64,000 nt of DNA from Persicaria tinctoria (Eukaryota; Streptophyta; Magnoliopsida; Caryophyllales; Polygonaceae). How positions within the stretch are numbered: the stretch's first letter is position 1; every line of letters starts with the position of its first letter. Of this stretch, positions 1 to 10,660 are shown piece after piece. The notes beneath the pieces were generated by a model. That model did no database searches and was not told where the DNA came from. It worked only from the letters and a program-made list of their open reading frames with translations. Position numbers and translations under genes: made by a program. Location of the stretch: positions 25,055,967 through 25,119,966 of the forward strand of contig JBANSL010000004.1 in NCBI GenBank assembly GCA_037127255.1, given 5' to 3'.

Positions 1-1009
1 CGACTTGACTTGAATGAATGAAAATCAGCCCCCCTAAAGCTTTATTTATAGGCTTCCTTCCCTCTCTAATTAGGAAAGAATATCCTATCTATATCTATAT
101 CTATCTATCTAATTACTTAAGATAAAATAATGGAATAAATAATTAAATCACTAGGACTATATCTAATGTGGATAAAATATCTTCTCTCTTGACTTGATAG
201 CACTTGATAGATCTTGATGGAATTTTATAGAATTTGATCTCGAAAATATCTCCATCGGCTTCTGGATAGAACCTTAACAAGATTCTCGGACTGCTCGACG
301 TCGGCCACTGGGACTTCCTCGATATCGAGTAGCACTTTCTCGATCTTCCGCTCAACAAATCGATTCCGGCTTCTAGACGCAAAGTCGACTTGGGTTTTCC
401 TCGATATCGAGTAATTTCCTCGATATCGAGTAACATGTTCTTCCTCTCCAGTCTCCTTCGTCGACCTCGGCTCCAGGACAGCACCTCGACGTGACTTTTC
501 TTCGACATCGAGTAAATTCCTCGACGTCAACGAACATCTTCAGCTCCCAACTTCACTTGTCGATTTCTGGGGTGTTTACTCGATTTGGGCTTGGTCGATA
601 TCGACTAAAATTACTCGATATCGAGTAAATCTCTCAGCTTTCTGCTCTGTTCTTAAAAAACACTTTCCCAAGTCCTTGTTTGTCGGATTGACGCATATGA
701 CCATGCGTTGGAAAACTCTTTTCGAGGGCTACAACTCTCATGAAGACTTTAAAGCTTGATACAGAATGATGAATACCTAAAAATGGCATTTTCTCCAGCT
801 GTACCATTCTTAGCTTCTCCATGACTTTCCTTTAAGCTCCAAAATGCGTCCGATTTCTGCAAAATATACAAAAACTTGTGTAGACCTCCATATATTGCAA
901 ATAAGTGTAAACTACACAGATTCTGTATTATTCTAACCCAAATGTATGAAATGTATGCAGAAAACGATATAAAAGTAAGTGTAAAACATGGCGAATTATG
1001 CTCACAACA
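1..1009 (-). repeat. LTR of Ty3/gypsy family C, copy 1 (partial)
   Basis: Read on the minus strand this begins with TGTTGTGAGC at 1009 and matches the sequences starting at 20250 and 57272 over most of its length. Shared blocks include the stretch around 'gaggtctacacaag' and a cluster of the palindrome TCGATATCGA (five perfect copies between about 318 and 625). A TATAAATA box lies at 43-50 and the copy runs off the left edge. No polypurine tract precedes its start, so it is either a 5' LTR or a solo LTR. The homology is seen directly; calling it an LTR rests on the copy at 20250, which sits right behind a polypurine-like tract. Confidence 0.75.
43..50 (-). promoter_or_regulatory. TATA box of LTR family C copy 1
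   Basis: TATAAATA on the minus strand, conserved at the same relative place in the other two copies (21101-21108 and 58221-58228). It follows the TCGATATCGA cluster in the direction of transcription and would place the U3/R boundary about 30 bp further on. Confidence 0.6.
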
Positions 1010-3074
1010 CCTTGCAGGGGAGGAATGATGTTGTAACGTTCTCTCTAGACTCATAGAGTTCGCTATTTTGTCTTCTTTCATGAATCAAAAGAGTTCCGGA
1101 GCGGGATAGGCTTTTCCTGCGATCTTGACAAAAGGTTGTAGCTTGCGAAGATGCTCGACAAATCTATTTCGGTGGCCTGATCACATTAATCGTGGCAGAA
1201 GAAAAAGTCTCATTCGAAGGTCTTATGCCATTGACAAAGACCTCCAGCCTGCAAGATATACAACCCCTATGAAGACGAGGTTGTATAAATGGAGAATTCC
1301 CCCCATTCAAATAAGTGACTTACTCCTTTCATTTATCACTCCCAAGAAACATCCCAAATGGTCGAACGGTGCACGATTGCTTTATTCCTATGGATATAGA
1401 AGATGATAGTGAGCCTATGGACGATCCTGCGAAATAAGAGGGTCCTGTGAATGAGTTTCTTGACCATCAAGTAGAAAATTCCCAAGAAGTCAACATGAGA
1501 GACCCCACTATAGACCCAATGACCCGATGGAAGCACGTGGTAAATAGCTATGAAAGGCTCTAACATCTAGAAACTTCAATATTAAACGTAAAGAAAGATT
1601 TGAAGAACTTTCATCAACAAACCTCCACCACAACAACAAACAGATCGTGGCTTTCAACAACATATCCCGAATAATGGATAATTGGGTCAACTACATTAAG
1701 GCCCGAGCGCCTCGAGACTAATGAACCGGTTAGTCACCCACATTATCCCATTGAGTCTTTTAATTTTCTTTATTTTTATTTTTATTTTTATTTTTATTTT
1801 TATTTTTATTTTTATTTTTTCATTCATTGAAGACAAAGAAAAGTTTAAGTGCGAGGGAGAAAAGTTTATCTTAGAGTCTAATTTTTGTATTTTAAAGCAT
1901 ATTTAAAATTTCTATATATACTTCACGTTCAACACTTTATTATGTATTAGAAAATCAAATAAAAATGAAAATTGTCAAAAAATACCAAAAATATCATGCA
2001 TATTTACATTCAAGTTATGTCGTTATTCAAATAACCATCTACCTTAGTCCTCAAAATGTTTTTATAAAATAATGATTATTTAAATTCCATAACTAGTTTA
2101 GATTTAATAAACTTAAAAATTGGTTTTAAGTGAAACCTATGAAGTGGACATAATTGAACATCTACGATCTAAGTTCCTATGCATGATTAAAATCCAACAA
2201 AAACTTGTCCTAGTGAGTATTTTTAGCCTTATAGGGATTACATATATTCCCTTTTCTTTAGATTGTGTGATTTACTATTCTTATGCATTAACTTATGAGT
2301 ATTGGCATAGTTATTTATTATTGAGACCCATTATAATACATGTTCGTATGATTGAGGCAACCTTTTATCCATATTTAATTATTTATCCATATCTACCTTA
2401 TATTATACCTTAGCTTGAAGCCAATTTGAGCCTTTATCCCATTTCTTTTGATAGTTCCACAATATACTATGTCCCTAGCCGATAATGAGCATAACCCTCC
2501 GGGAATTAGGAATAGAGTTGTTGATGAATTTGTCATTTGGAGAAAAGTAGAAGCCAATAGCATATGCGTTAATATCGTGTGCTTTAAGAAAAGATGTAAT
2601 GTCATGTGCTTTATTTCCTCACATTTTATACTTCATATGTGATAATTCCCTTGACGAAATTCATATGCTATAATATCTATTTTGCAGGTTGAGGAAAGAC
2701 GAAGATAAAAGGTATTTTGGTTTATACAAATTGGATATACTGTGCAGGATATATTTTTTGCTAGGCTTAGATTTAAAGCTTAGTTTAAATCTAAGATATT
2801 ATGTTAAATCATTTAGTTAAGTTTCATTTACGGTTCTCTTATGATTTAATAACTTGGAATTTTTATCTCATCAAGCGTGTGCGTGTATACAAACACATGT
2901 ATATATATCTCGTTAGGTGTTTCTAGAACTTACTCTTGCAGGATTCGAAATTTAAATACTCAGCAGCTCAGAAAATCTAGCAAATCCAATAGCAAGATCT
3001 GAATTGTTCCAAGGAAATCTCTCAACATAGTTCAAACGGTAAAGGAGCGGCACAATTCAATTTTGAAAAGATGT
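1010..3074. other. Degenerate retroelement-like DNA without a gene
   Basis: No convincing coding region. A purine-rich stretch near 1831-1860 (containing AGTGCGAGGGAGA) resembles a gypsy polypurine tract and the text before it looks like a worn-out 3' internal region. A (TATTTT)n run lies inside. From about 1900 to 3074 the DNA is AT-rich and I see nothing definable. Confidence 0.35.
1771..1818. repeat. (TATTTT)n microsatellite
   Basis: About eight perfect tandem hexamers of TATTTT. Confidence 0.95.
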
Positions 3075-3079
3075 TCAAA

Positions 3080-4608
3080 TGATAGCATCTATTTAGCGAT
3101 GAATATAGGGAATGTTTGCATCGGGTTTAGAACCTTTGAGTTAATTATTATATATATTTTTGGCCCTTTTTGTTTAGTTTGGAGGAATCGGTGTCTACCG
3201 CTCGTTCGTTGTGATTTCAGGTGCTTTTGAGCGGTTTCTGTGCCAATAAGAGAGCTAAGGGAGAATGACGAGCTTCGAGGTTTTTGGTACACTTAGAAGG
3301 CGTCAAAGATGAACTAGGAGGGACGGAATCAAGGATGTGGAGCACAGAAATTGAGGCGCGCTTGGCAAGAGACAAGGAAGCAAGGGGTCGAGTGCCAGTT
3401 ACACTCGATCTGTTGAACGCTCGAATGGGCTGTAGTAGCTGACAAAAGCTTTCACTCGGTCGAGTGCCCTTTACACTCGAGCAGTTATGTCCTCGAGTGG
3501 CCTCCAGTACTTTACAGAACCAAACACTCGGCCGAGTGCCATGGACACTCGAGCTATGTTATGCCTGAGTGTTGCCCCCTGAACCGTTTTTCTTCCGTTT
3601 TTAATTTATTTTTATTGAGGGGGTATTTAAGGGTTTTTTTTAGAGAATCAAGGGGGCCGAAAAATCTGACATTGTTTAGGGCTATTTGGAAGCTTTGGGA
3701 GATTGGAGATTCTTGGGCATAGTTTGTTCGATTCATCAAATCTTGGTAATTTTACATTGTTGTTTATGTTGTCCAATGTTTATCTTGCCTTCTATGATTG
3801 AATCAAGCATGAACTTCTCCATGAGTTGCTAGATTTCTTGTTCTAGGGTTAGGATTGTCCCGACAATGCGGAAATAGGCTTGTTCTTAGTATCTCTCGAA
3901 TGATTTCTGAATTAGATTGTGGTTTAATCGTGTTGTGCTTAATCTGGTTGATGCGAGTCGATTAGATCCTATTTAGGGTTTGAAATCGAAAGACAAGAAG
4001 CCTAAATTGGAATCTAGATGGTGATTTGAGACCGAAAGGCGATTAGGATCCATCAGAACTACACGATTAAACCCGAAGTTTATTGATCGAAAGTGAAACT
4101 AAACTTCTTGAGGATTTATAGGTTGTCATAGATGTTCTAGGCAATTTCGATATTAATTGGAGCCGAAAGGCGAAGTTAGTATGATTATTGCCTAAAACTC
4201 TACAAACTTAAAGGGCCTAAATCGGTTGCTTGAGCCCGAAAGAAGAATTGCTAACCGATTTAGGCACATTCGCGCTAAACCCGAAAGGTGATGCGCGATT
4301 ACCTTAGATAACCTACCTCCACAATTTGATTTTGGAATCACTCGAGAGAGAAAATATTTTATGCCTATTGATGATGCATTGTTAGTAAATCCTTAATCCT
4401 AGAACGCCTTCCCTATATATATTTCTCAACACTTAATCGGTTTTCTTGGTTACTTTATACACATAAACTCTCGAATCTGCTTGTTTATTCCGAACTTGGT
4501 CGAACTAGCTCGAAATTACAATCGATACTCCATTGGTCCTTGTGATACGACACTCGATATACTACAACTGAACCCCATACACTTGTGGGTGTAGGTTTTA
4601 GCCTATCA
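3080..4608 (+). repeat. 5' LTR of Athila element
   Basis: 1529 bp, TG...CA ends. It contains a cluster of TCGA-centred palindromes at 3398-3575 (for example CACTCGGCCGAGTG at 3525-3538) followed by a TATA-like TATTTAA at 3624-3630. The 5' half is non-coding. The stretch 3900-4320 contains repeated 'GAxxCGAAAG' phrases, which also occur in LTR families B and C. Confidence 0.95.
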
Positions 4609-4614
4609 AGTTTT

Positions 4615-4632
4615 TGGCGCCGTTGCCGGGGA
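4615..4632 (+). other. Primer binding site, tRNA-Asp type
   Basis: TGGCGCCGTTGCCGGGGA, complementary to the 3' end of plant tRNA-Asp, six bases after the LTR end. This is the primer typical of Athila elements. Confidence 0.9.
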
Positions 4633-4841
4633 CCGGTGCTAGTATCGATCGTCCTTTTTGACGACGAGTTCTCTAAGTTCTTTTTGTTGCTTTGATTTGT
4701 TTTTGTTTTTTGTTTTGGCCTCAGATTGTGATTTGAATGCGAAAAACGTAAGGTTCTAGCCATCTATTGCCTATTGATCCTGAACCTGAACGCACATTCC
4801 ACTAGAGAAGAGCTGAACAGAAAGTTGCTAGAGCTGATACA

Positions 4842-5347
4842 ATGGCTGACGCAATAGCCAGATTGGCAGAACTAGAGCGACAAATGGCTCAAAGAGATCA
4901 AGAAAATCCTGAACTTCGATAACAGCTGGCTGATCAACAATTACAGCTTGGCCAACCCCAAGGGCCGCTGAAATTAAATGTCTAGCCTGAGTTATGGAGA
5001 AGTCCTTGTCCACCAAGGAGGTGAGTGTTGCGGATCCCAAGATCACACTATTTCGGCTTGTCAGATCTACGCCATGCCAGTTCTGTGGATCCCAAGATCA
5101 CACTATTTCGGCTTGTCAGATCTACGCCTCCCAAGGTGATGAAAGTCAAGAGGAGGAAGTTGGCTACATGGGTAACAACTACAATAGGGGTCAAGGGTAT
5201 AACCGAAACTTTAACAACTACAACCCTCGAGCGAGGGACCACCCCGGTTTCTCCTATGCCAACAAGCAAGCTGCAGAAGGGCCGCCTCCTGGTTTCCCAC
5301 CAAAAGCCCCACCACAGAAGGACAAGATGGAGATAATGATGGAATAG
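4842..5347 (+). pseudogene. Athila gag remnant with CCHC zinc knuckle
   Basis: Nucleocapsid-type remnant of the structural polyprotein. An N-terminal piece beginning MADAIARLAELERQ (4842, frame 3) hits in-frame stops at about 4920 and 4982. An open frame from 4994 (frame 2, shared with pol) carries a CX2CX4HX4C knuckle (CQFCGSQDHTISAC) and an Asn/Tyr/Gly-rich stretch. The central retrotransposon-gag domain of several hundred residues normal for Athila is missing, so a large internal deletion is inferred. A 42-bp direct repeat (5032-5073 and 5087-5128) spans the knuckle codons; the first copy is in another phase. The frame ends with TAG at 5345-5347. Confidence 0.8.
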
Positions 5348-5350
5348 CTT

Positions 5351-6307
5351 ATGGGAACCGTTAAGGGTCTAGCTGGAGAAGTGCAGAATCTCACTAGGGG
5401 ACAGAAAATGCTTGAGACTCAAGTAGCTCAGCAGGCCAACAACACTGTTAGGCCTACTGGTCAGTTTCCAGGGAAAATGGAAGATAACCCCAAGGGAAAT
5501 ATTTCTACTGTGTCCTTAAGGAGTGGTAAGCAATTACAAGATCCAAGGTCCTCCGAGCCAACTGGAGCTCAAGAGAATGCTAAGGAAGGAGAGAAAGCTG
5601 CTGAATCGGTGACAGAGCCACCATATGTCCCACCTTCTTCTTACAAGCCACCGCTTCCATTTCCACAAAGGAAGGCTCAAGCTCATATCGAGAAGCAATA
5701 CGGGAAGTTCTTGGAGGTGCTGAAGAAGCTCTACATCAACATCCCCTTCACCGATGCATTGTCTCAGATGCCCTCTTATGTGAAGTTTTTGAAGGAGATC
5801 CTCTCTAACCAGAGGAAGCTAGATGAGTGCCAGACAGTATTTCTTAATGAGAAGTGCAGTGCCTTAATCCAAAATAAGCTGCCACCTAAGCTGGAGGACC
5901 CAGGTAGTTTCGTTGTCCCTATTTCTTTCGGTCATGGTCCTGATTATAAAGCTCTATGTGATTTGGGAGCTAGTACAAGCTTGCTTCCTCTCTCTATTTG
6001 TAAAAATCTAGACTTAGGAGAGCTTAGGCCTGCTAGGATGCAACTTATTATGGCAAACAGGTCCGTAGCCCACCCCGCTGGTATCTTGGAGGATGTTCCT
6101 ATAAAGGTGGGTAAGTTCTTTGTACCTGTTGATTTTGTTGTTTTAGATATGGATGCCGACATTCGTTGTCCGATTATTCTTGGAAGGCCCTTTTTGGCCA
6201 CTGCAGGTGCTGTGATTGATGTCCGGAAATGGACTTTTTCCTTTGAAATAGGGGATGAGAAAATTGTGTTTAACCTCCCTAAATCTTTGAAAGCCCCTGT
6301 TTTTTAG
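5351..6307 (+). pseudogene. Athila protease region
   Basis: About 318 codons open in the same frame as the zinc knuckle upstream and the RT downstream. A proline-rich linker is followed by a retropepsin-like domain with DLGAST (near residue 205) and ILGRPFL (near residue 278). DLGAS instead of DTG/DSG is usual in Athila. It cuts the polyprotein in the particle. TAG stops at 5345 and 6305 separate it from both neighbours, so the polyprotein cannot be read through. Confidence 0.85.
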
Positions 6308-6355
6308 GATGAGTGTCACAGGATTGATGTAATAGACGAAGGAGCTCAAGATGTC

Positions 6356-7375
6356 ATGACGGAGGTGATTGAGCGACACCCTCTAGAGCTATGTCTTATG
6401 GAGAGTGTGGTTGATGCTGGTGATGATGAGCTACTTGCTGAAGTAGTTCAGGATTTGGAAGCTGCCGTAGAAGACCCCGAAGCTGTTTTTGAGGTTTTGC
6501 AAAAAGATGAAAAAGACTTGGGAGGTGCACCTAAGCTGGAGTTGAAGCCACTTCCTTCTACTTTGAGGTATGAATTCTTGGGTCCTAATTCCACTTATCC
6601 TGTGATTGTGAGTGCTAGCCTAAGTCTGGATGAAACTGAAAAGTTGTTGCATGAGCTTAGATTGCATAAGAAGGCTTTAGGCTACACCATTGATGATTTG
6701 AAAGGGATTAGCCCCTCCATGTGCATGCATAGGATTCTGATGGAGGATGATCATAAACCCACCCGAGAGCATCAAAGAAGGTTTAACCCTAACATGAAAG
6801 AAGTTGTGAAAAATGAAGTGCTTAAACTGTTAGATGCTGGTATTAATTTTCCTATTTCTGATAGCAAATGGGTTAGTCCCGTTCATATGGTTCCTAAGAA
6901 AGGAGGGATGACTGTTGTCAAGAATGATAGGAATGAATTGAACCCTACTAGGATTGTTACAGTTTGGAGAATGTGTATCGATTATAGGAAGTTGAATGCC
7001 TCCACCCGAAAAGATCATTTCCCCCTTCCCTTCATAGATCAGATGCTTGAGAGGTTAGCTAAGCATTCTTATTACTGTTATTTGGATGGATATAGCGGAT
7101 TCTTTCAGATTCCTATACATCCAGATGATCAGGAAAAGACTACTTTCACTTGCCCTTACGACACCTTTGCATCTAGGAGAATGCCTTTCGGTTTGTGTAA
7201 TGCCCCTGCTACTTTTCAGCGTTGCATGATGGCCATATTTTCTGATTTCATTGAGGACATTATGGAAGTGTTCATGGATGACTTTTCTGTGTATGGTTCC
7301 TCTTTTGATGCTTGCTTGTCTAACTTGTCTCGAGTCTTGCAACGTTGTGAAGAAGTGAACCTTGTCTTGAACTGA
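6356..7375 (+). pseudogene. Athila reverse transcriptase, fingers and palm
   Basis: In frame with the protease. It contains YCYLDGYSGFFQI, the MPFGLCNAPATFQ block and the catalytic FMDD (family consensus YxDD), all expected of Ty3/gypsy RT. It makes cDNA from element RNA in the particle. The frame is cut by TGA at 7373-7375 just after the palm; the same frame resumes at once, so this is a point nonsense change and not an indel. Confidence 0.9.
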
Positions 7376-7390
7376 GAGAAATGTCATTTT

Positions 7391-9463
7391 ATGGTAAGGG
7401 AAGGTATTGTCCTTGGTCATTTAGTTTCTAACCATGGTATTGAGGTGGATAGAGCTAAGATAGATTTGATTGAGAAATTACCACCCCCTACCTCGGTTAA
7501 GGGCGTTAGGAGTTTTCTAGGCCATGCTGGCTTCTACAGGAGGTTCATTAAGGATTTCTCTAAAATTGCTAAACCTCTTTCTAACTTGGTAATGAAAGAT
7601 GTTGCTTTTGATTTTTCTCCAGAGTGTCATGAGTTCTTTTCCAGGTTGAAAGAGGCATTGATCTCAGCTCCTATTATGCAGTCTCCTGATTGGGATCTCC
7701 CATTCGAGATAATGTGTGATGCCAGCGACTACGCAGTTGGGGCCGTGTTGGGTCAAAAGAAGGATAACAAGCTCCATGCCATCTACTATGCTAGTAGGAC
7801 TTTGGATGAAGCTCAGAAAAATTATGCCACAACAGAGAAGGAATTGCATGCTATAGTCTTTGCTTTTGAGAAGTTTCGGTCTTATCTGGTGGGTGCTAAG
7901 GTAATTGTGTATACGGATCATGCTGCGATCCGATACTTGATACAAAAGAAAGATGCAAAGCCGCGTCTGATTAGGTGGATTCTTCTTCTCCAAGAGTTCG
8001 ATTTGGAGATTAAGGACAAGAAAGGCGTGGAGAACCTGGTTGCTGATCACTTGTCTAGGTTACCGCTGGAGCAACTAGAGCACACTTCATCTGAACCTCC
8101 CATCGATGAATATTTTCCGGATGAGCATCTACTTGATTTCGCCGCTAAGATATTGAGCACCACTGCTGAGGTACCATGGTATGCCGATTTTGTGAATTAC
8201 ATTGTATGTAATGAGTTGCCTGGTGATCTGTCATTTCAGCAAAGGAAGAAATTCTTGAAGGAAGTTGTGCATTATTATTGGAGCGAGCCATACCTCTTTA
8301 AAAGGTGCTCCGATGGGCTTTTCAGGAGATGCATCCCAAGGGAAGAAGTCCTTAGCGTCATCAAACATTGTCATTCTCTACCAGTTGGAGGTCATGCTAG
8401 TACCTCCAAAACGGTGACCAAGGTATTTCAATCTGGTTTCTATTGGCCTACTATGTTCAAAGATGTTAGAGAAATTGTTATTTCTTGTGATGAGTGTCAA
8501 AGGACAGGGAATAATTCGAGGAGAAATGAGATGCCGCTGAATAGCATTTTAGAGGTTGAGTTGTTTGATGTGTGGGGAATCGATTTCATGGGGCCTTTTC
8601 CATCTTCTGGGCCATACAAGTACATACTTGTGGCGGTGGATTATGTGTCGAAATGGGTTGAAGCTGTGGCAACGCCCACTAATGATGCTAAGGTGGTCAC
8701 AAAGTTCATCAAGAATGTCATCTTTTCGAGGTTTAGAGTTCCTCGATTTCTGATTAGTGATGGAGGTTCCCAATTCATTGAGAGAAATTTTGAGGCTTTG
8801 CTGAAAAAGTATGGGGTTCATCACCGGATTGCAACCCCATACCATCCTCAAACGAGTGGGCAAGTAGAGGTCTCCAACCGGGAGATCAAAAGCATCTTGG
8901 AGAAAATTGTGTCTCACTCATGGAAAGATTGGGCGACGAAGTTAGATGATGCTTTGTGGGCTTATAGAACTGCTTTTAAGGCTCCGATTGGTACTACTCC
9001 GTACAAGCTGGTGTACGGAAAATCTTGTCATCTCCCCGTTGAGTTGGAGCACAAAGCCTATTGGGCGATTAAGACACTAAATCTGGACATGAAGCTAGCA
9101 GGAGAAAAGCGGCAATTACAGTTGCAAGAGCTTGAGGAGCTGCGTTTGGAGGCTTATGAGAATGCCAAGATTTACAAGGAGAGAACTAAAAAGCGGCATG
9201 ACAAGCACATCTCACCTAATGAGCTTCAAGAAGGCGACCTCGTCTTACTCTTCAACTCGAGGTTGAGACTGTTTCCGGGCAAGTTAAAGTCGAGATGGAG
9301 TGGTCCTTTTACGGTAAAGAAGGTTTATCCACATGGTGCTGTTGATGTTTGGAGTGAAAGGACCGGCGAGTTCAAGGTAAATGGGCAAAGATTGAAGAAG
9401 TATTTCGCCGGGCATTCGATCGAGAGGGTCATTTCCATCGATCATCTTGATCCAAGCACTTGA
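7391..9463 (+). pseudogene. Athila RT thumb, RNase H and integrase
   Basis: 690 open codons in the same frame as the RT. Domains in order: RT thumb ([12 protein letters not shown], residues 8-90), RNase H ([36 protein letters not shown], about 100-225), the integrase H2C2 zinc finger (about 325-375), the DDE core ([29 protein letters not shown], about 395-510) and a C-terminal DNA-binding part. All catalytic acidic residues I looked for are present. It is labelled pseudogene because the three upstream stops separate it from gag and RT. Confidence 0.9.
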
Positions 9464-9503
9464 AGGTGATGGAAGGTCGGTTTCAGACCTTAAACCAGCA
9501 CTT

Positions 9504-9527
9504 CTCGGGAGGCAGCCCGAGGTAAGT
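9504..9527 (+). promoter_or_regulatory. Hairpin directly followed by splice donor after pol
   Basis: CTCGGG and CCCGAG form a 6-bp stem around AGGCAG (9504-9521), immediately followed by GTAAGT. A similar 'gggaggcaaccc' motif occurs in the retroelement debris at 22530. The consensus donor suggests a spliced RNA for the downstream ORF. Confidence 0.55.
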
Positions 9528-9639
9528 CTTCCTTTTTGTTGTTTGTTGATGAAAAAAAAAAAAGATGCCCGAGTGGTATTTCCGAAGAAAGACCGCCGCT
9601 CGGTCGAGTGGGATCTGCCAGAATTTAAAAAACAAAAAC

Positions 9640-10651
9640 TCAGTTTTTTTATTTGTTTTCTTTCTTTCGTTTCTTCTTTCCCTCCCCTCTCCTCTCTATC
9701 TCATCGTCCGCTGTGTCTCACACCTCACGCCTTCTCTCCCTCACTCGCCACTCGCCTCTCGTTCTCTCTCACTCGCGACCACCGGCGCACCTGTCGTTGC
9801 CACAAGCCGGCGCCGCCTCCCAATTCCGCCCTGCAGCCGCCAGCGCCGCCCAGACGAGCCGCCACTCCCATTCCTCTCTCTTCTCTCCATTGCTAGTCTC
9901 TCTTTTCTCCTACTTTTCTTCACGAACTTGGTAAGTTTCCTCCTCTTCTAATCTCTTTTGCTCAGATTGGGTTACTTCTTCAACTAATTTGAGGTTTGAG
10001 TGGTTGTTTTGAGGAATTAAAATTGTTAGGGTTTGTGGAGATTGAGTTGGGGAAAATTGGGGTTTTGAGGATTGGATGAGTTTATAAGTGAATTTGTGCT
10101 TGTGCATCTCTTGAGTTTGTTTGTTAATGGTTAATGTGAAAATGTGGTTGAATTTTGAGGAAATTTTGATGAATGTGGTTAAAATTGATTGTTGGAGGAG
10201 ATGAATGTGTTGTTGAATTTTTCCAAGTCTTGTGTGCATTCCAATAAATCTTGTGGCTTGCTTGAATTTTATTGAGCTTGAGGGTGTTCTTAGGGTGATC
10301 TTGTACCCATGGTTAACTTGAAATTTTTGTTATGGGGTAAGTGTGCATAAATTGATGATTTCTTTTTGGAATTGGGGGTGTCTATTTGTTGAGTTTTTAT
10401 TACGTGAATTGTGGGAGTTAAATATCCATGAGAATATTTCTTTGCACTCCTTGTTTGAAATTATTTGATGGTGCTCTTGAGTAAAGATTGTGGCTTGTTG
10501 GAGCTTTGTGCATGGACCCTTATTTGACCATATATGTTGATGCAAGTGTTCTAAGTCTGGGGTGATAGTGTGTGCTTGTTTGTACCTAGCTCTAGCCCCT
10601 TGGTTCCACTTCTTGTGTAATGTGGTTGATATTTTGTTTTCTCTGCTATAG
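9640..10651 (+). promoter_or_regulatory. CT-rich leader and intron-like segment before the 3' ORF
   Basis: 9640-9930 is strongly pyrimidine-rich and then GC-rich, like a plant 5' UTR. A consensus donor GTAAGT lies at 9931-9936. After about 720 bp of T/G-rich DNA comes a pyrimidine tract and AG at 10650-10651, nine bases before the ATG at 10661. It looks like a first exon plus a leader intron for the downstream ORF. Whether it comes from the element or was captured from a host gene cannot be told here. Confidence 0.5.
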
Positions 10652-10660
10652 GTACATTCA

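Noticed and set aside
1721..1906. Phe/Ile-rich ORF
   Set aside because: A reading of the (TATTTT)n microsatellite.
9565..9951. Open frames in the CT-rich block of the Athila element
   Set aside because: Three overlapping frames are open only because of low-complexity pyrimidine-rich sequence; the Ser/Leu/Pro-rich products show no domain.
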